Origin: Hydrangea macrophylla | Lineage: Eukaryota; Streptophyta; Magnoliopsida; Cornales; Hydrangeaceae | DNA length: 64,000 bases | Assembly (NCBI GenBank): GCA_033977485.1 | Contig: CM066984.1 | Span: 33,957,501 to 34,021,500 of the forward strand | Reading direction: 5' to 3' | Part shown: positions 1 to 12,837 of the stretch, one piece after another | How the letters are laid out: each line of letters begins with the position of its first letter | Numbering within the stretch: position 1 is the first letter of the stretch | The notes under the pieces: generated by a model | Database searches by the model: none | What the model was told of the DNA's origin: nothing | Seen by the model: only the letters and a program-made list of their open reading frames with translations | Made by a program: the position numbers and the translations under genes

Positions 1-146
1 CGCTCCGTTTTAGCCCATTTTTGGCCTCTTTTAGCCCATTTCTAGCCCCGATTAGCCCCAGTGGCCCATTTTAGTCAAGAATTACAAGGTTTTACCCAAT
101 GGTTCGAAAGTTGTCAAGGCTACCCCCAGCAAGAAAAATTTTAAAA

Positions 147-680
147 AAGATCAGCTCCTGAAGGTTCGGATCGCTTTTTTTTGGATCAACGGTCACAAAA
201 TTTGATCAACCACGAGAGTTTCAGTAACAGATCTGGGTTCTTAGTCAGAATACGAAGGAAAATAGTCATGAGAGATTCTCAGAGAGTCCAGCAGACAAAA
301 TCAGCTCCCGAAGGCCCTAACCGGCTCTTTTGGATAGAGTATAGCAAGATTTGATCAACCGTGAGAGATTCAGAGATGGGTCCTGGTTCTTGGTCAGCAA
401 GATTTGATCATCCATGACAAATTCAAAATGGGTCCTAGTTCTTGGTTGACAGTTAAGAGAGACTCTCAGAGAGTCCCCTGCTATCCACAGCAAACAAAAT
501 TAGCTCCCGAAGGCCCTGGCCGGCTCTTTTGGATTGAGCATCGCAAAATTTGATCAACCGGGAGAGATTCAGAAAGGAATCCTGGTTCTTGGTCAGCAAG
601 ATTCGATCAACCAAGAGAGATTCAGAGATGGTTCTTGGTTCTCGCTTGACAGTTAAAGTCTCAAAAAATCCCCTACCATC
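147..680 (+). repeat. Tandem repeat of about 190-200 bp, roughly three diverged copies
   Basis: Copies start near 147, 290 and 489. Each contains in order 'agctcccgaaggccct', 'ggctcttttggat', 'tttgatcaacc', 'gagattcagagatgg' and 'cctggttcttggtcag'; the second copy also repeats part of itself internally. The array lies just upstream of the polypurine tract of the Tat/Ogre-like element. Confidence 0.7.
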
Positions 681-1464
681 TCCAGTAGAAGCAAACAGGG
701 AACATCGGCTTTTAGAAACTAGAATTGGCTTTCTGGATTGGTTAAGGGTCTGTCATTGATCAAAATATTATCAGTAGTCTAGAGATCCTGGCTCCCAAGG
801 CAACCATTGCCTAGTCACAACTAAACTACATGATGCCCAAAACTCCGCGTCTGTCAGTTACTACCATCGCCTATCCTTTTGTTGTGAGCTTCCTTATCTG
901 TTTTCGTGAGCATTCTCGCCTGTTAATTATCACGAAAACCCTCTCCTGTTGGTTATCTTGAACTTTCTCATCCATTAGTTACCTTTAGATGTCATCCTCA
1001 AGGACCTCACATCCAGTTCTATCCGCAAAGCGCACTTCCCAAAGTTCAAGAAGTTTTCCCCGAGACCCAGAGTCTTCAACACTTTGATATCTTTTTTAGA
1101 ATCAACCGCTGCATAAGAGTCTAATAAATATTAACACAACATAAGTCCACTCGGAGTGGTACACACCTACAGCACCGGCTTATGCATTATATATCATCCT
1201 CATAGCATGACATCTGCCTATTCCATTGTGCATTTGCATGTGAAGTTTTGTCCCTTGTTTGCCCGAACTACGTCCTGGTTTGATTCCCCCGCGGCTACGT
1301 AGGCATCTCACGCAGAGCATAACCAGCACCAGCCTCAGCATTCATGTTTTCTATCACTATATATTTTGCAACACTTTTATCCTAAATCTGTAGCCTCCAA
1401 AAGACCTGTCTCTTCGAAGCTTTGGCACTCGCTTATGACATGCATTGCCTCGCAAGTTCATGCC

Positions 1465-1478
1465 AAAGAGGGGCAAAC
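1465..1478 (+). other. Polypurine tract, plus-strand primer site
   Basis: The purine-rich run AAGAGGGGCAAAC lies immediately before the TG that opens the LTR at 1479. This is the expected position for priming plus-strand synthesis. Confidence 0.65.
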
Positions 1479-4244
1479 TGTAGACACCCTATTTTGTTGG
1501 CTACCAGATTTAAAAGACCCATAGCTTGGTGGTTCATAATGATCGAAAGGACTCAAAAGGACTCATGGAAGTTAGTTCTATCTCTCAAAATGCTTAGAAA
1601 GTGGTATAAATGACCAAAATGCCCCTTAAAGCCCAAACACTCCCAGATTTGGATTGAAAGTTCTGGAAACATGCTACGTCGTAAAAAAATTGAATTTCTT
1701 AAGGTGAAAAAGACGATCAAATCAGATTTATCACAAATATCGCAAAACTTTTCAAAGTGACCTAACTTCGAACTATTTTTTTATGAAAGGTAGACTCTAT
1801 TACCTTTCCAACGGTATATCATAAGCTCAATTTGGAGTTTATATGCATTTTTAGTGAATTTCGGACGAAATAGGGCCTTTTCACGAATACCGAAACCTCT
1901 GGGGGACTAAACAGCATTATCCAGACGTTGGTGGAGCAGTGCCGCCGCGACACTCTCCCCCAGAATAGTTCATTTTTGTAATTTATTACTAAAACGATGT
2001 AGTTTCTTGTTCACAGATGTTTGGGACCAATGGGAGTACTCTTTAAATCCCAAAACCACCCCAAATTGGCCTATATAAACCCCCCTTGACTTCTCATTTA
2101 GGGGGGTGCAAGGTTAGGATAGTGAAAGTAAGCTTCCTCCGCTTGATTTCCAATAAGAGTGTGAGCTTACAACCTTGGTTTTACTTCATTACTCCTCTTT
2201 ACTTCACATTCAATACACCCAACTACCATTTTTAGTGAGTATTTATGATAGGAAGCTACTTTCATGTCCACAATCACCATATATAAGTGAAACACCAAGC
2301 TACAAGTTCAAGATCTCATTGAATATCTTCTATTGATTACTTTACTTGCTTATTTACAAATATGCTCATCTCTTCTTAATCCCATTTCTTTTTTATTTTC
2401 TTTATTTTGCTTACTAGTTCATCATCATCTAGATGATGACATGGTGTTTGAGGTGAGTGAATCCTTATGGATAGTAGCTCTTGACCTCAAAAACATATTT
2501 GATAGATAATGACCATAACTTCAATACATTCCTATGTATTCTTGAAGTCACATTCAAAATGAAAACAAATTTCTCCAACAATCTTGGAAGTTCTTGACTT
2601 GAGTTTGATGTTGATACTCCAAGAGGTCATAATCTCCATTTGATGTTGAAAATATGCTTACAAAACCCCCCTATTTCAAAATCCCTCTAAAATTCCAATA
2701 TTTGGATTCCAAGAAATACACCTTGTGTTCCCAAAAATCTTCAAAATAGTGAATGATCTGAGTTCAAAGATTTCTCTAGAACTCAATACTTAAAGGGTGA
2801 TTACAAGACCACTTGGAAAGTCTTCGTAACTCATTATAGAACACCCAAGATTTTTGGTTTGAACTAAAAACACATGGAAGGGTTCCATTTTAGTCCAAAC
2901 ATTCCTTCTAGACATTCTATTTTTACTGTCACAGCAGCTAGGTTGACTTTCAACTTGTTTTTTAGAAAACCTTTCCAAAAGGAGTGGTTCCAACTAATTT
3001 TTCCCTTAAACTTCAATGTCGTAGAGAACTTTCTGTATAATATGGGCCCCTAGATATTTTGTTTTCATTTTCTAAGATTTTTCAACATTTCAGTCGACAG
3101 TACGGATTCTGTTTCTGAGTAACCTCTATTGTTTATATGATTTCTCTTAATCTGTAATAATTTTTAAAGTTTGGATTTTTGATATGTGCTCTAGACACAA
3201 TAAAGATGATCTCCATAAAAAAATCATGCATTAAAAACATTCCTAAGCCCACTTTTCCAATTTAATAAAATCAAATCACTATTCTTTCCACTATTTACAA
3301 CAAGCATATTTTTACTTTCATTCTTTGATTTGATGCTTATATGTACTCCAAATTAGTTCATATCTTAGGAAGTAGTTCATACTACATTTGTATACATCCT
3401 AAAATAATTTTTCTCATACATGCATGCATACTCTAGACTTTTAAGTCACTTTAGAAAGTCCATGTACACAAACACACTACAACCTTTGCACATTTTAGGA
3501 TCATACATTACATCATGCAAGATTTGGGATTTTTGTGACTCCTAAGCTACAAAGATTATAAGGAATGAACTTGGTCATACGTCCATGCTTCCCCTCGATC
3601 TAGTCATCCTTTCTCATCTGTCCCCGGGATTGAGAGGTCTTCTTTTCTCAAAGATTAATGTGCATCATTCTATCTTGCTAAGCATATTTTGATCTCTTCA
3701 TTTTTTTTGTTCCAAGAACAATTCATGTCCCCTTTAGATTGCGAAAACTTGATTACTTGATATATGATTAGACGGTTTTTCCTAGGTTTGTTTATGTGAT
3801 CATTCATTTTTGTATTGTGTGATATTTGGTTTAGATCTTATGAATGATATCTTATCTTTAGATCTCCCATTTCAAGATTCTTATGTGATGTAATATACTA
3901 CCATAGTATTAATTATCAAACCAAACATAGTATAAGATGATCATTTGGATGCTAATTGAGGCTTGCCAAAAGACGGGGCGAATTGAGGGTGTTTTAGTCA
4001 CAACAAAGGTTCCTTCCTCTCTCGTACCAAAACCCCGAGCCAAGTTCTTTGGTTATGAAAGGCCCGTGCCCTTTATCTGTTTGGGTGAGTCAAAATTAGG
4101 TTTCTTGGTTCCTTAAAGACCAAGTGGTGACTCTGTATCTGTTTTCAATAGACCTTATCTTTTTTTTCAAAACACAGAAAAATCAATTCCGAAACCTGCC
4201 AAAAAATAGAACGAGGGTGGACTCTCGGATTTCGCGTGTCCACA
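1479..4244 (+). mobile_element. 3' LTR (2.77 kb) of the Tat/Ogre-type gypsy element
   Basis: The segment begins TGTAGACA and ends TGTCCACA, a terminal inverted repeat with one mismatch and canonical TG...CA ends. It follows a polypurine tract and holds a plant core promoter (TATATAA at 2072). Near its 3' end the 'ccaagtggtgactc' wording resembles the end of many Tat-lineage LTRs. No primer-binding site follows 4244, which fits a 3' LTR running into flanking DNA. The partner LTR is outside the window, so the boundary is inferred from terminal bases only. Confidence 0.65.
2072..2078 (+). promoter_or_regulatory. LTR core promoter TATA box
   Basis: TATATAA within 'cctatataaacc' lies about 50 bp downstream of an ACCAATGGG CAAT-like stretch. 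It is followed by a C-rich stretch where transcription would be expected to start near 2105. This is a typical plant LTR promoter layout. Confidence 0.55.
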
Positions 4245-5672
4245 GCAGCGAAAAGATTGAGTTTCAAAAACTTATTGGTAGCTACGATCTACTACTTGTC
4301 AATTCCATAGATGCGTACACAAGAGGGGAACAAGAAATTTTACCTTAAGTCTTGAACGCAATTCTGAATTTCTTTTGCCTGGATGGTGCAGCAGCTTCCA
4401 CTAGACTGTCTTCACTCGTATGATCCTTGCGGATGCTAGCCGGAAAGACTAGGGTTAGTGGGAATCCTTATAGAGAGGAAGGGGAAGGTTTGGGAGCTCT
4501 AAAATAGTTTCTGCAGCTTCTGGTGTAGTAAAACGATGAACCCCTTTTTTTTCTGAATGCAGCTGTCTTTTTATAGATTCCAAGAACCGACCTAATGTTC
4601 AAGCGATCGAAGTGGCTTCGATTGATCGAACCTTCGATCGATCGAGACGCCTTCGATCGATCGAACTTGCCTTGACTAGATCCTCATGTGCCTTTCCAAG
4701 CATCCTAGCGGAGCTAAGAGTTGGACCTCCTAGGCTCTTTATTGTTGGCTCAGACCAGCTGTTAATTCCCATGACCAAACTCTTTGATCACCAAACTAAC
4801 CAACTGATCAGTTAACGTTTACTCCACTATAAAACGATAACTGAACTCCAACGCAAAAGAACGTATTTGAAGCGGTAACTAGACTTATATGGTGTACAAA
4901 TGTCCCTCTACCTTCAACATTCGTAATCATATTCAGGTAGTCAGATAGCTATTACTGTCAACCTGAATCATTAATACTTCTTGTATTCCTTGAGTCCCAT
5001 GCACCTCTCATGATTACTAAACATGTTGATAAAATACTTATCAACAAGACTGCAGTTCTCAGTAATCAAGTTGGTGACATTCTCAAGGGAATGCTTACTC
5101 TAAATCAGAGGGTAGATTCTATCTTGACAATATATGTTCACAACCCTATGAACATGACATACCCAAGATACCCATGTGTTGATCTTCTATAGACCTCACT
5201 GATTGGTAAGTGAAAGCAGCCATATCCACAGTCTATGTTCATAATTATTTCAAGATTGAGAACACATATATTATACAAGTTATGAGTTCCTATCGACTGT
5301 TGACAGTCTTGAGTGTCAATAGGAAAGCTTAGGTCCGTCAATGCACTATAAGGACTAGCATATTAACTAAGAGCTAAACTCTGGTGATTGAGATTCATCA
5401 CTCCATCCAATGGTAGTTAATCATGCTACAGTGTAAACCTGATGAGTTATCCAGTCTCATCATCCACTGTGACAAGTTTTAAGTATCAAAGGATAGTAAT
5501 TCGTATCTCACTTGTATGTATCTCATATATACACGAATTACTTACAACGATACTTAAGGATTAACAATCATCTCATGGAAGAAACATACATGATGAAATG
5601 TAAAGCTATTATCCATAAATTAAAATGTCAATGTCTCATACATAAAGTAATGGTTTGATGGTATAAAACCAA
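4245..5672. other. Unassigned noncoding DNA, probably relic LTR sequence
   Basis: I recognise no gene here. Frames in the region are short and show no family motifs. The left part (4245-4860) looks like a minus-strand LTR promoter region: it has a minus-strand TATA box and a motif cluster of the kind seen in the gypsy LTRs further right. The remainder (about 4900-5640) is unique-looking AT-moderate sequence that I could not assign. Confidence 0.4.
4567..4663 (-). promoter_or_regulatory. Minus-strand TATA box with upstream paired palindrome-like sites
   Basis: Read on the minus strand, CTATAAAAAG (4567-4576) is preceded 24-87 bp upstream by four 10-bp sites starting at 4600, 4619, 4635 and 4654 (plus-strand coordinates). 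Two of the four are exactly CGATCGATCG. The pitch is 19, 16 and 19 bp, matching the paired arrangement upstream of the TATA box in element B (20/16-17/20). The element that owned this promoter was not identified. Confidence 0.5.
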
Positions 5673-5998
5673 CAATATATAGGGGAGAGGGAGAGTATAG
5701 GTGGCAGAACACATAATACTAATATTACAGAGCTCGATCGATCAAAGTGAGTTCGATCGATTGAGAACAGGTCGGTCAAGGTTCGATTGATTGAGAAGGG
5801 TTCAATCGCTTGAGAAAAGAAACACGTCATCAATTCAGGTCGGCGGAGTTTCATGCGATCGAAGTAGGTTCGATCGATTGAAAAAACATAAGTTCAATAG
5901 ATTGAAGATGTAAATTCATGAAATGTAAATACAAGTATAGTGAATCTTATTAATATTAAAAGTAATATAAAAGTATAGCGAAAATACAGGGTATTACA
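5673..5998 (-). mobile_element. Truncated 3' LTR of element A
   Basis: The segment aligns with 12840-13182 of the right LTR, including 'atataggggagagg', the 'ggtggcagaacac' block and the second motif cluster. It ends 'gggtattaca', the minus-strand TGTAATACCC start. Homology stops near 5673, so about 2.1 kb of this LTR is missing. Motif pairs start at 5735/5754, 5784/5803 and 5852/5871, each at a 19-bp pitch. Confidence 0.8.
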
Positions 5999-6126
5999 TC
6001 ATCCTACTGTAAATAAAGATTTCATCCCCGAAATCTGATTTAAGCATCGTGGAATAAATCAAGATACTTCTCCCGCATCCCCGACTCCAGTTCCCAAGAA
6101 GCTTCTCCTTTGTCGTGAAACTTCCA

Positions 6127-7331
6127 CTAGATATTCACCAATGGAATTTCCTTGTTCCTTAGCTTCTTAACTCCTCGATTGAGAATTCGCATTGGTCCTT
6201 CATTGAAATTTACCTTGATGTCTTCAAAGTTGATCTCGTGACTCGGATTGTGAGCACACTTCCTCAACATGCTGACATGAAACACATTGTGTACTCCCGA
6301 CATCTTAGGAGGTAATGCGAGTCTGTAGGCAACCTTTCCCACACATTCAAGGATCTCAAATGGTCCAATGAAATGCGGTGCTAGCTTTCCTCTCTTCTAT
6401 CCAAATCTGACAATTCCTTGCACCGAAGATACTCTAAGTAGCACATGATCTCCATTACCGAATTCTAAACTTTTGCAACGTTTATCCGTGTAACTCTTGT
6501 GTCTACTCTGTGTCGTTCGCATCCTTTCTTTCATGATCTGGATCTTCTCGTTAGTTTTCCCAACTAATTCTGGTCCAAGAAGTTGATTGTCTCCAACCTC
6601 TGCCCAACACAAAGGCGATCGACACGGTCTTTCATACATTGCCTCGAAGGGTGCCATTCCTATACTCGAATGGTAGTTATTATTGTATGTGAATTCTATC
6701 AACAGTAGATGAATCTCCCATATGAGCTCTCAAAATTAATAACATATGCTCGAAGCATATCCTCCATTACCTGGTTAACTCGTTCAGTCTATCCATCAGT
6801 CTGTGGATGAAAGGCAGTGCTTAAGTTTAACGTCGTTCCCAAAGCTGACTGTAGACTTTTCCAGAACTCTGCAGTAAATCTCGAATTGCGATCGGACACA
6901 ATAGAGGCTAGTACACCGTGTAGTCGTACGACTTGTTGTCTATACATATGGCTTAGACGTTTAACCAGGTACGACATACTATAAGCTATGAAATGTGCCG
7001 ATTTGGTAAGTCGATCCACAACTACACAAATAGCATTGTGGTTTTGCTGAGATCTTGACAATCCTACCATGAAATCTATAGTTATATGTTTCCACTTCCA
7101 TCTGGGAACTGGTAACAGTTGTAGAAGTCCTGGTGGTTTCTGATGTTCCGCTTTCACCTGTTTACACGTAAGACATTGAGACACATGCTTAGCAACCTCT
7201 CGCTTCATTCCTTCCCACAACAAGTTCCTCTTCAAATCCTTGTACATCTTGGTTCTTCCTGGGTGGATAGTCATATATGACTTGTGAGCTTTGTTCAATA
7301 CATCCTTCTTGAGATTATTTTCATTCGACAC
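6127..7331 (-). pseudogene. Element A integrase and chromodomain-type C-terminus (broken)
   Basis: Three open stretches (7331-6789, 6702-6397, 6342-6127) read as one gypsy integrase. It starts with the zinc-finger region (HKSYMTIHPGRTKM, then CLTCKQVKAEHQ) and continues through the catalytic core (ITIDFMVGL, SIVSDRNSRFTAEFW). The C-terminal domain is EAMYERPCRSPLCWAEVGD and VAYRLALPPKMSGVHNVFHVSMLRK, followed by a degenerate chromodomain-like end. The enzyme would insert the cDNA into the genome. A frame change lies between 6789 and 6702, with stops elsewhere, so it cannot be functional. Closest relatives in the window are the integrases of elements B and C. Confidence 0.85.
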
Positions 7332-7559
7332 AGAAATTCTACCTCTGCATCTGAGTGCTCCATCCGTATCAACACTCTAATTCTATGGTTCTTTTACTGT
7401 GTTACTTATGAACCATTCCTAAAGTCCTTCATTCTTCTTCTGTGCCTCCAAAATATGACTGATGAGTGTTGGCTGCACCATAAGGCATCCAAAGTGCTAC
7501 CCTTCAATAGGATCTAAGGCTTGAATACCGAATTCAGCCAAAGTTTCTAATGCTTTCCA

Positions 7560-9360
7560 CTCTTTGACCATAAAAGAAACTATTGCTATCCTCTGAGGTT
7601 TTTGACTTAATGCATCAGCTACCACATTTGCCTTTCTAAGGTGAAATCACAACAGGAAATCATAGTCCTTCAATAATTCCATCCAACATCGTTGCCTCAT
7701 GTTCAAGTCTCTTTGAGAGAACAAGTATGTTAAATTCTTGTGATCTAAAAACAGATCAAACTTCTCACCATAGAGATAATGTCTCCAAATCTTGAGAGCA
7801 AAGACAATCAAAGCTAGATCGAGATCATGCGTCGGATGATTCAGCTCGTGAGGCTTCAACTATCGTGATCCATACTCGATTACCTTTCCATCTTACATCA
7901 AAACACATCCAAGACCCTAGTGTGATGCGTCGATATATATGGTGTACTGCTTACCACTTTTAGGTTTCGCAAGCACTGGTGATGTAGTCAATCTTTCCTT
8001 CAATTTCTGGAATGTATGTTCATGCTTGTTTCCCCATTTAAACTTCAAATCCTTCTTCATTAGTCCGGTAAGAGGAGCTGCAATCTTGGAGAATCCTTGC
8101 ACAAATCTCCGATAGTATCCAGCTAGACCAAGAAAACTTCTGACTTCCGTTATGATGGTTGGTATATTCCAATCCAATAATGCGTCTATCTTTGATGTGT
8201 CTACGGCTTTTCCATCCTGCAAGACGATATATCCTAGGAACTTGACCTCTTTCAGCTAGAACTTGCACTTGCTGAACTTTGCATATAATTGGTTATCTCA
8301 GAGGATCTATAATGCGATCCTTACTTGTTCCTCATGTTCCTCCTTGGTCTTTGAGTAGAATACAATATCATCTATAAACACGATAATGAACTGGTCTAAG
8401 TAGTGTCTAAATACTCTATTCATTAGGTCCATAAATATCGTTGGGGCATTGGTTAATCCAAAAGACATAACCAAGAATTCATAATGCATGTACCTCATCC
8501 TGAAAGCAGTCTTTGAAATATCCTCAGGTCGAATAAACAGTTGGTGATATCCCAAACGTAGATCGATCTTCGAGAAAGTCATCGCTCTTTGTTGTTGATC
8601 AAACAGATTGTCGATTCTAGGGAGTGGATACTTGTTCTTAATTGTGACTTTGTTGATTTCCCTATAGTCGATACAAAGTCGCTGAGTTCCATCCTTATTA
8701 ACGGACAACACTGGCGCTCCCCAAGGCGACATATAGGATCGAACAAACTTGAGATCTTCTAACTCTTGTACTTGCTTCTTCAGTTCTTGCATCTCTGTTG
8801 GTGCCATCCGATAAGGAGCCTTTGATTGTGGTAAAGTACCAGGCACTAACTTGATACAGAAGTCAATCTCATGTTTAGGTGGCAATCCCAAAATATTCTG
8901 AAACATATCCTTAAAGTCTCGGACTACAGGAATCTGTGCAATAGTGAGTTGCAAACTCGTGGTCTCGATAGATACTAGACGACTAGTGAGAAAAGCATCA
9001 CTAGAGTGGTTGCACTGAAAATCAAAAGGCTGACTTTTTGGTACCGAAAAGGTAATCATCTTATTGGCATAATCCAATTTAGCACAATACTTCGTGAGCC
9101 AATCAAATCCTAAGATGATGTCAAATTTCTTCATGGACAAAACGATTAGATCTACGAGAAGAATTTTATCCTCAAGGGTTAAGGCATAGTCCTTGCATAC
9201 TTTTCCTAATCTTACGGTTACTCCCAAATGTGATACTGCATTCAGGGCTACATCAACCGCCTCGGCTACTAAACCCAAAAGTTTAACAATCTCGATAGGA
9301 ATAAACGAATTGGAAGCACCAGTATCAAATAAAACTTTAACTCAAGTACTAAATAAAGTA
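7560..9360 (-). pseudogene. Element A protease, reverse transcriptase and RNase H (broken)
   Basis: Reading right to left, the frame contains a retropepsin motif [11 protein letters not shown] near 9340, then the reverse transcriptase with IPLPRID-type palm sequence and the catalytic FIDDIVFYS near 8350. RNase H follows, with YIDASH near 7925, and [13 protein letters not shown] and [15 protein letters not shown] to about 7650. Open pieces 9278-8307, 8222-7917 and 7859-7647 share one frame and are separated by nonsense codons. This is the replication polyprotein of the retrotransposon. It is dead by point decay rather than by large deletion. Confidence 0.85.
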
Positions 9361-10457
9361 AGAGTACATTCTATGTTCTGCTGTTTAGTCTCATTAAATC
9401 CCGCATTCTCGGGGAGGATAGCATTCATACGAGCCTATCCAAATTGGCCCAAAGCAGCTGGTCCGTTGTATGCTCTACGGGGTGCTCTACAATCCCTGCT
9501 AATATGGCCATGCTTGTTGTAGTTGTGACATAGAATGCTTGCCCTGTTGTAGTTCTTGGAAGCTCGGCAGTCCTTAGCTAAAAGACCTAGCTTTCAGCAA
9601 TTAAAGCATCTACCAGTATTGCCTCCAGTAGCAGCAGTAAGTCCTTGCGGTGGAGGTGCTTGGGTTATAGCATAATGGTTCTAGGAAACTGTAGGTTGTG
9701 GCTTCCTCTCTCCAGTCCAATTGTGCTTGTTCCCTTGGAATCGCATCAAAGGTCTCCGCCCTTGGTTTTCCCTGGGTGGTGGTCGATTCCTAAAATGTCC
9801 TTGCTCCCGACCATTAATATCCTCATGACCAACTGCCATTCCTACCATGACCTTGAAGGTTTAACCCTGGTGATTCAGAGTCATTCGTTGTAGTGGCAGT
9901 GAGATGCCCTGGTGATACTGCCTATTCTTCTTCTCTGGGGTATCGATTATATGAAGAGCAAAACAGGATGATTATTCGAACTATACCGTATACTCCCTCA
10001 TGGTAAGGTTCCATTGCCTTAGCTCAATGAATTCTCTCTCCTTCTTATTCCTCTTCGTTTGAGGAAAGTAGCTCTCAAGAAACAGCCCTTTAAATATAAT
10101 CTAGGGCATCATTCCAGCCACGTCTTCTCCTACGGTCGCCTTCTCCGATTCCCACCAATCGGCCACTACATAAGTTAACTGAAATGTCACCAGTCGATGC
10201 TTCTCAATCTCAATACATCTCAGGGTGTCAAAGATCACTTCCATCTCTCGAAGCCACTATTCTGCCTACCACGGCTCAGTATTCCCGTCAAACTTCTTCG
10301 GACGAAAATGACAAAAATGCTCTACTATTCCCATTGGGGTTGTTGATCCATTCCATCCTACGCACAAAAGGCTTTGAATAGTAGGATCAGCAGCTTGGGG
10401 AGTTTGGGGGACATCTTCAATCTGAGCGGGATGATTCTGAGTAGGCATTCTTGCCAT
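9361..10457 (-). pseudogene. Element A gag remnant
   Basis: A start near 10457 opens a gag-like N-terminus ending FRPKKFDGNTEPW, equivalent to [16 protein letters not shown] in element B. No long frame continues. Near 9490-9545 the minus strand still reads CHNYNKHGHISRDC, a zinc knuckle whose second cysteine is tyrosine. Gag would form the virus-like particle and bind RNA. Multiple frame changes make this a fossil. Confidence 0.65.
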
Positions 10458-11527
10458 CGATGTAGTAAGGTTGGTTACCTATACAAACATCTGTCAGTTA
10501 GTCGTCAGCCCCAAAAATAGTTATAGAAAGTAATTCATAACTAAACATAATAGTTATAACTATTATCATAATAATAGCATGGAGAAGTCCATAGGGACGA
10601 TCTCCAAAATGAAACATAGAGTCAACCCCTATATCAAGGAATCTTAAGGTTCAAAACTCAAGAAATGTTGGACAATTGGTGAACGCGACTACTAAACCTA
10701 GGCTTTGATACAAAAAATCCTGTCTCGCCCCACAGTAGCAAAAATAGAGAAAATAAATTCCTTTTTGGACCCATAGGCCATAACAGTTGAAAGTCACCAC
10801 ATTGTCCATAACCAAAGACAAACCATCAGAGTAATAATTCAAACCACGCATTGGAAAGTTCTAAGGTCGATATATAAACACGGAGTGTAATACTAAACTA
10901 TTACAAACTTGAGTATCTGCAGAAATGTAATTAAGGTACTACGGCAACATATGCCGATTAGAAAATGTAACTATTACAACGGTCTCTAAAAACATAAGCA
11001 TAAACTATCACAGCAAGCTCCGAATCTTCAGCTTGCGTAGTAGTCAGCACCAGCATAGCCTCTGTCATCGTAGGCTCCATCCTCGTACCCCCTATCCATG
11101 TATTCATCTCATGCATACTCATAACCCTGGACAACTAGATGTCGAATATTCAGCGGCATAAACGCCGTCACCTACAGAAGCTGAATGAATACAAACACTA
11201 ACATAATATCTATAGATATGCAGCATATATAAGTAACATCACTAAAAGGATCATCTCATCATTCAAATGCATGTATGCATCAACTCCATATATCTCTACA
11301 AACATCGCCCCCATGTCGTGGACATCGTCCTAAATATAACATAGACTCTTGGGTCCACATTAATCAAACGCGTAGTCCCATACCTATGGTCTGTCCAATC
11401 CCGACGCACAGTCCCACTTCCTTTACACTTTTAATCAGACACGTAATCCTCACTCTCTGGCCAACCCGCCACGATGTATTCTGGCCAATCTGCCCCTAAT
11501 ACGTCCTGGCCAATACGCCTAACCAAT

Positions 11528-11800
11528 GATCGATACGTTACAGCCAACACGCCCAGCCAATACGCTCGATATGTTACGACCAACACGCCCAGCCAATATG
11601 CTCGATACGTTACGGCCAACACACCCAGCCAATACGCTCGCTACGTTATGGCTTACATGCCCAACCAATACGCTCGATATGTTACGGCAAACACGCCCAG
11701 CCAATATGCTTGATACATTATGGCCAACACGCCCAGCCAATACACTCGATACGTTATGCCAACATGCCCAGCCAATACGCTCGATACATTATGGCCATTA
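11528..11800. repeat. 36-bp tandem repeat, about seven to eight copies, inside the element A LTR
   Basis: The unit contains 'gttacggccaacacgccc' followed by 'agccaatacgctcgatac', with scattered substitutions and small deletions between copies. Because 36 is a multiple of three, several frames stay open across the array on both strands. Those frames are not genes. Confidence 0.9.
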
Positions 11801-12270
11801 CGCCCCAACACACTCTGGCCTACACGCCCTAACCTAGCTAACTTGACACGAAGTCCCATATTATATAATCTCTCAAGCCCGACATGCCGTCCAACTCTAT
11901 CATACGCAACACCTGACATGTGGTCGAGTTTTGTCACCCATGAACCTGATACATAGTCCCAATCCTATCCCAGCACCTTGGGATCCCACACCTGACATCA
12001 TACGATTTCAGTGACCGTACTAATACGCACAAATATAAATTGTATCAAACTCTGGAGTCGACAGACCCACTACTATGCACGTCAGCTTCTTAATTGGCCT
12101 AATAGTATTATATCATCGTTATACAATTAGTTCCACTGTTCAATGCATTAAGTCCATTATTCCATGTGTGTATTATTCTAATACAACTTCTACCAGTCAA
12201 TCCATGATAATATACAGTTTAACTGTTAATCAGAAATAAACAACCTAAACATTTTACATTCTATTAAGTT

Positions 12271-12431
12271 CGATCGATTGAACTCACTTCAATCGATTGA
12301 GGTAAAGCTAGGTTCGATCGATCGAAGTCAGTTCGATCGATTGAGAAAAACCATCTTTCAATCGATTGATCTAAGTTCGATCAATCGAGATCAGCCTATG
12401 TTCAATCGCTCGAAAGAAGTTCGATCGATGG
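12271..12431. promoter_or_regulatory. Element A LTR motif cluster 1 (eight paired sites)
   Basis: Ten-base sites start at 12271, 12290, 12315, 12334, 12359, 12378, 12403 and 12422. Spacing strictly alternates 19 and 25 bp. Cores vary (CGATCGATTG, CAATCGATTG, CGATCGATCG, CGATCAATCG, CAATCGCTCG), but the pitch does not. In element orientation the cluster lies downstream of the TATA box, in the transcribed part of the LTR. Confidence 0.75.
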
Positions 12432-12837
12432 AACGCAATATTCTTCCAGAATTGAACTGGAACTTGTACATACGTGGGGTCTGTTCTTTCTTGCCAAAAC
12501 ATGTATATAACTACGCATCTTATACTACGGAGTGAGTATGGACACTCACCGGTAAAGACGGTGATGCTGGCGCTGTATGGGGTAGACGTGGGTCCTCGGG
12601 GTGGTCTCCTCTCTCTCTTTCTCCTTCGTTGTCTCTTCTCTTTCTCTTCCTTCTATTTCTCCTTCTTGCTCCTTCTTGTTTTCTTCTTCTCTAGAGAGTG
12701 TGTGAGTGTGAGTTGTGTGTATATATATCCGGGTGTATGTGTATATATATAAGTGTGTATATATATAATCTCTATATATATGTCTCTCTAAAACTCACTC
12801 TTAGTTCCCAAACTCGTTTATGTGTGATAAAGATACA

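Larger units (their letters stand above)
1..1478 (+). mobile_element. 3' internal noncoding remnant of a Tat/Ogre-type Ty3/gypsy retrotransposon
   Basis: This stretch has no convincing coding frame. It runs directly into a polypurine tract and an LTR start at 1479, so it is read as the noncoding 3' end of the element's internal region. Long 3' untranslated regions with tandem repeats before the polypurine tract are typical of the Tat/Ogre group, and such repeats are present at about 147-680. The body of the element lies to the left of the window. The short open frames here are not supported as genes. Confidence 0.6.

Noticed and set aside
11431..11937. Overlapping open frames on both strands near 11.5-11.9 kb
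   Set aside because: They result from a 36-bp tandem repeat whose length is a multiple of three.
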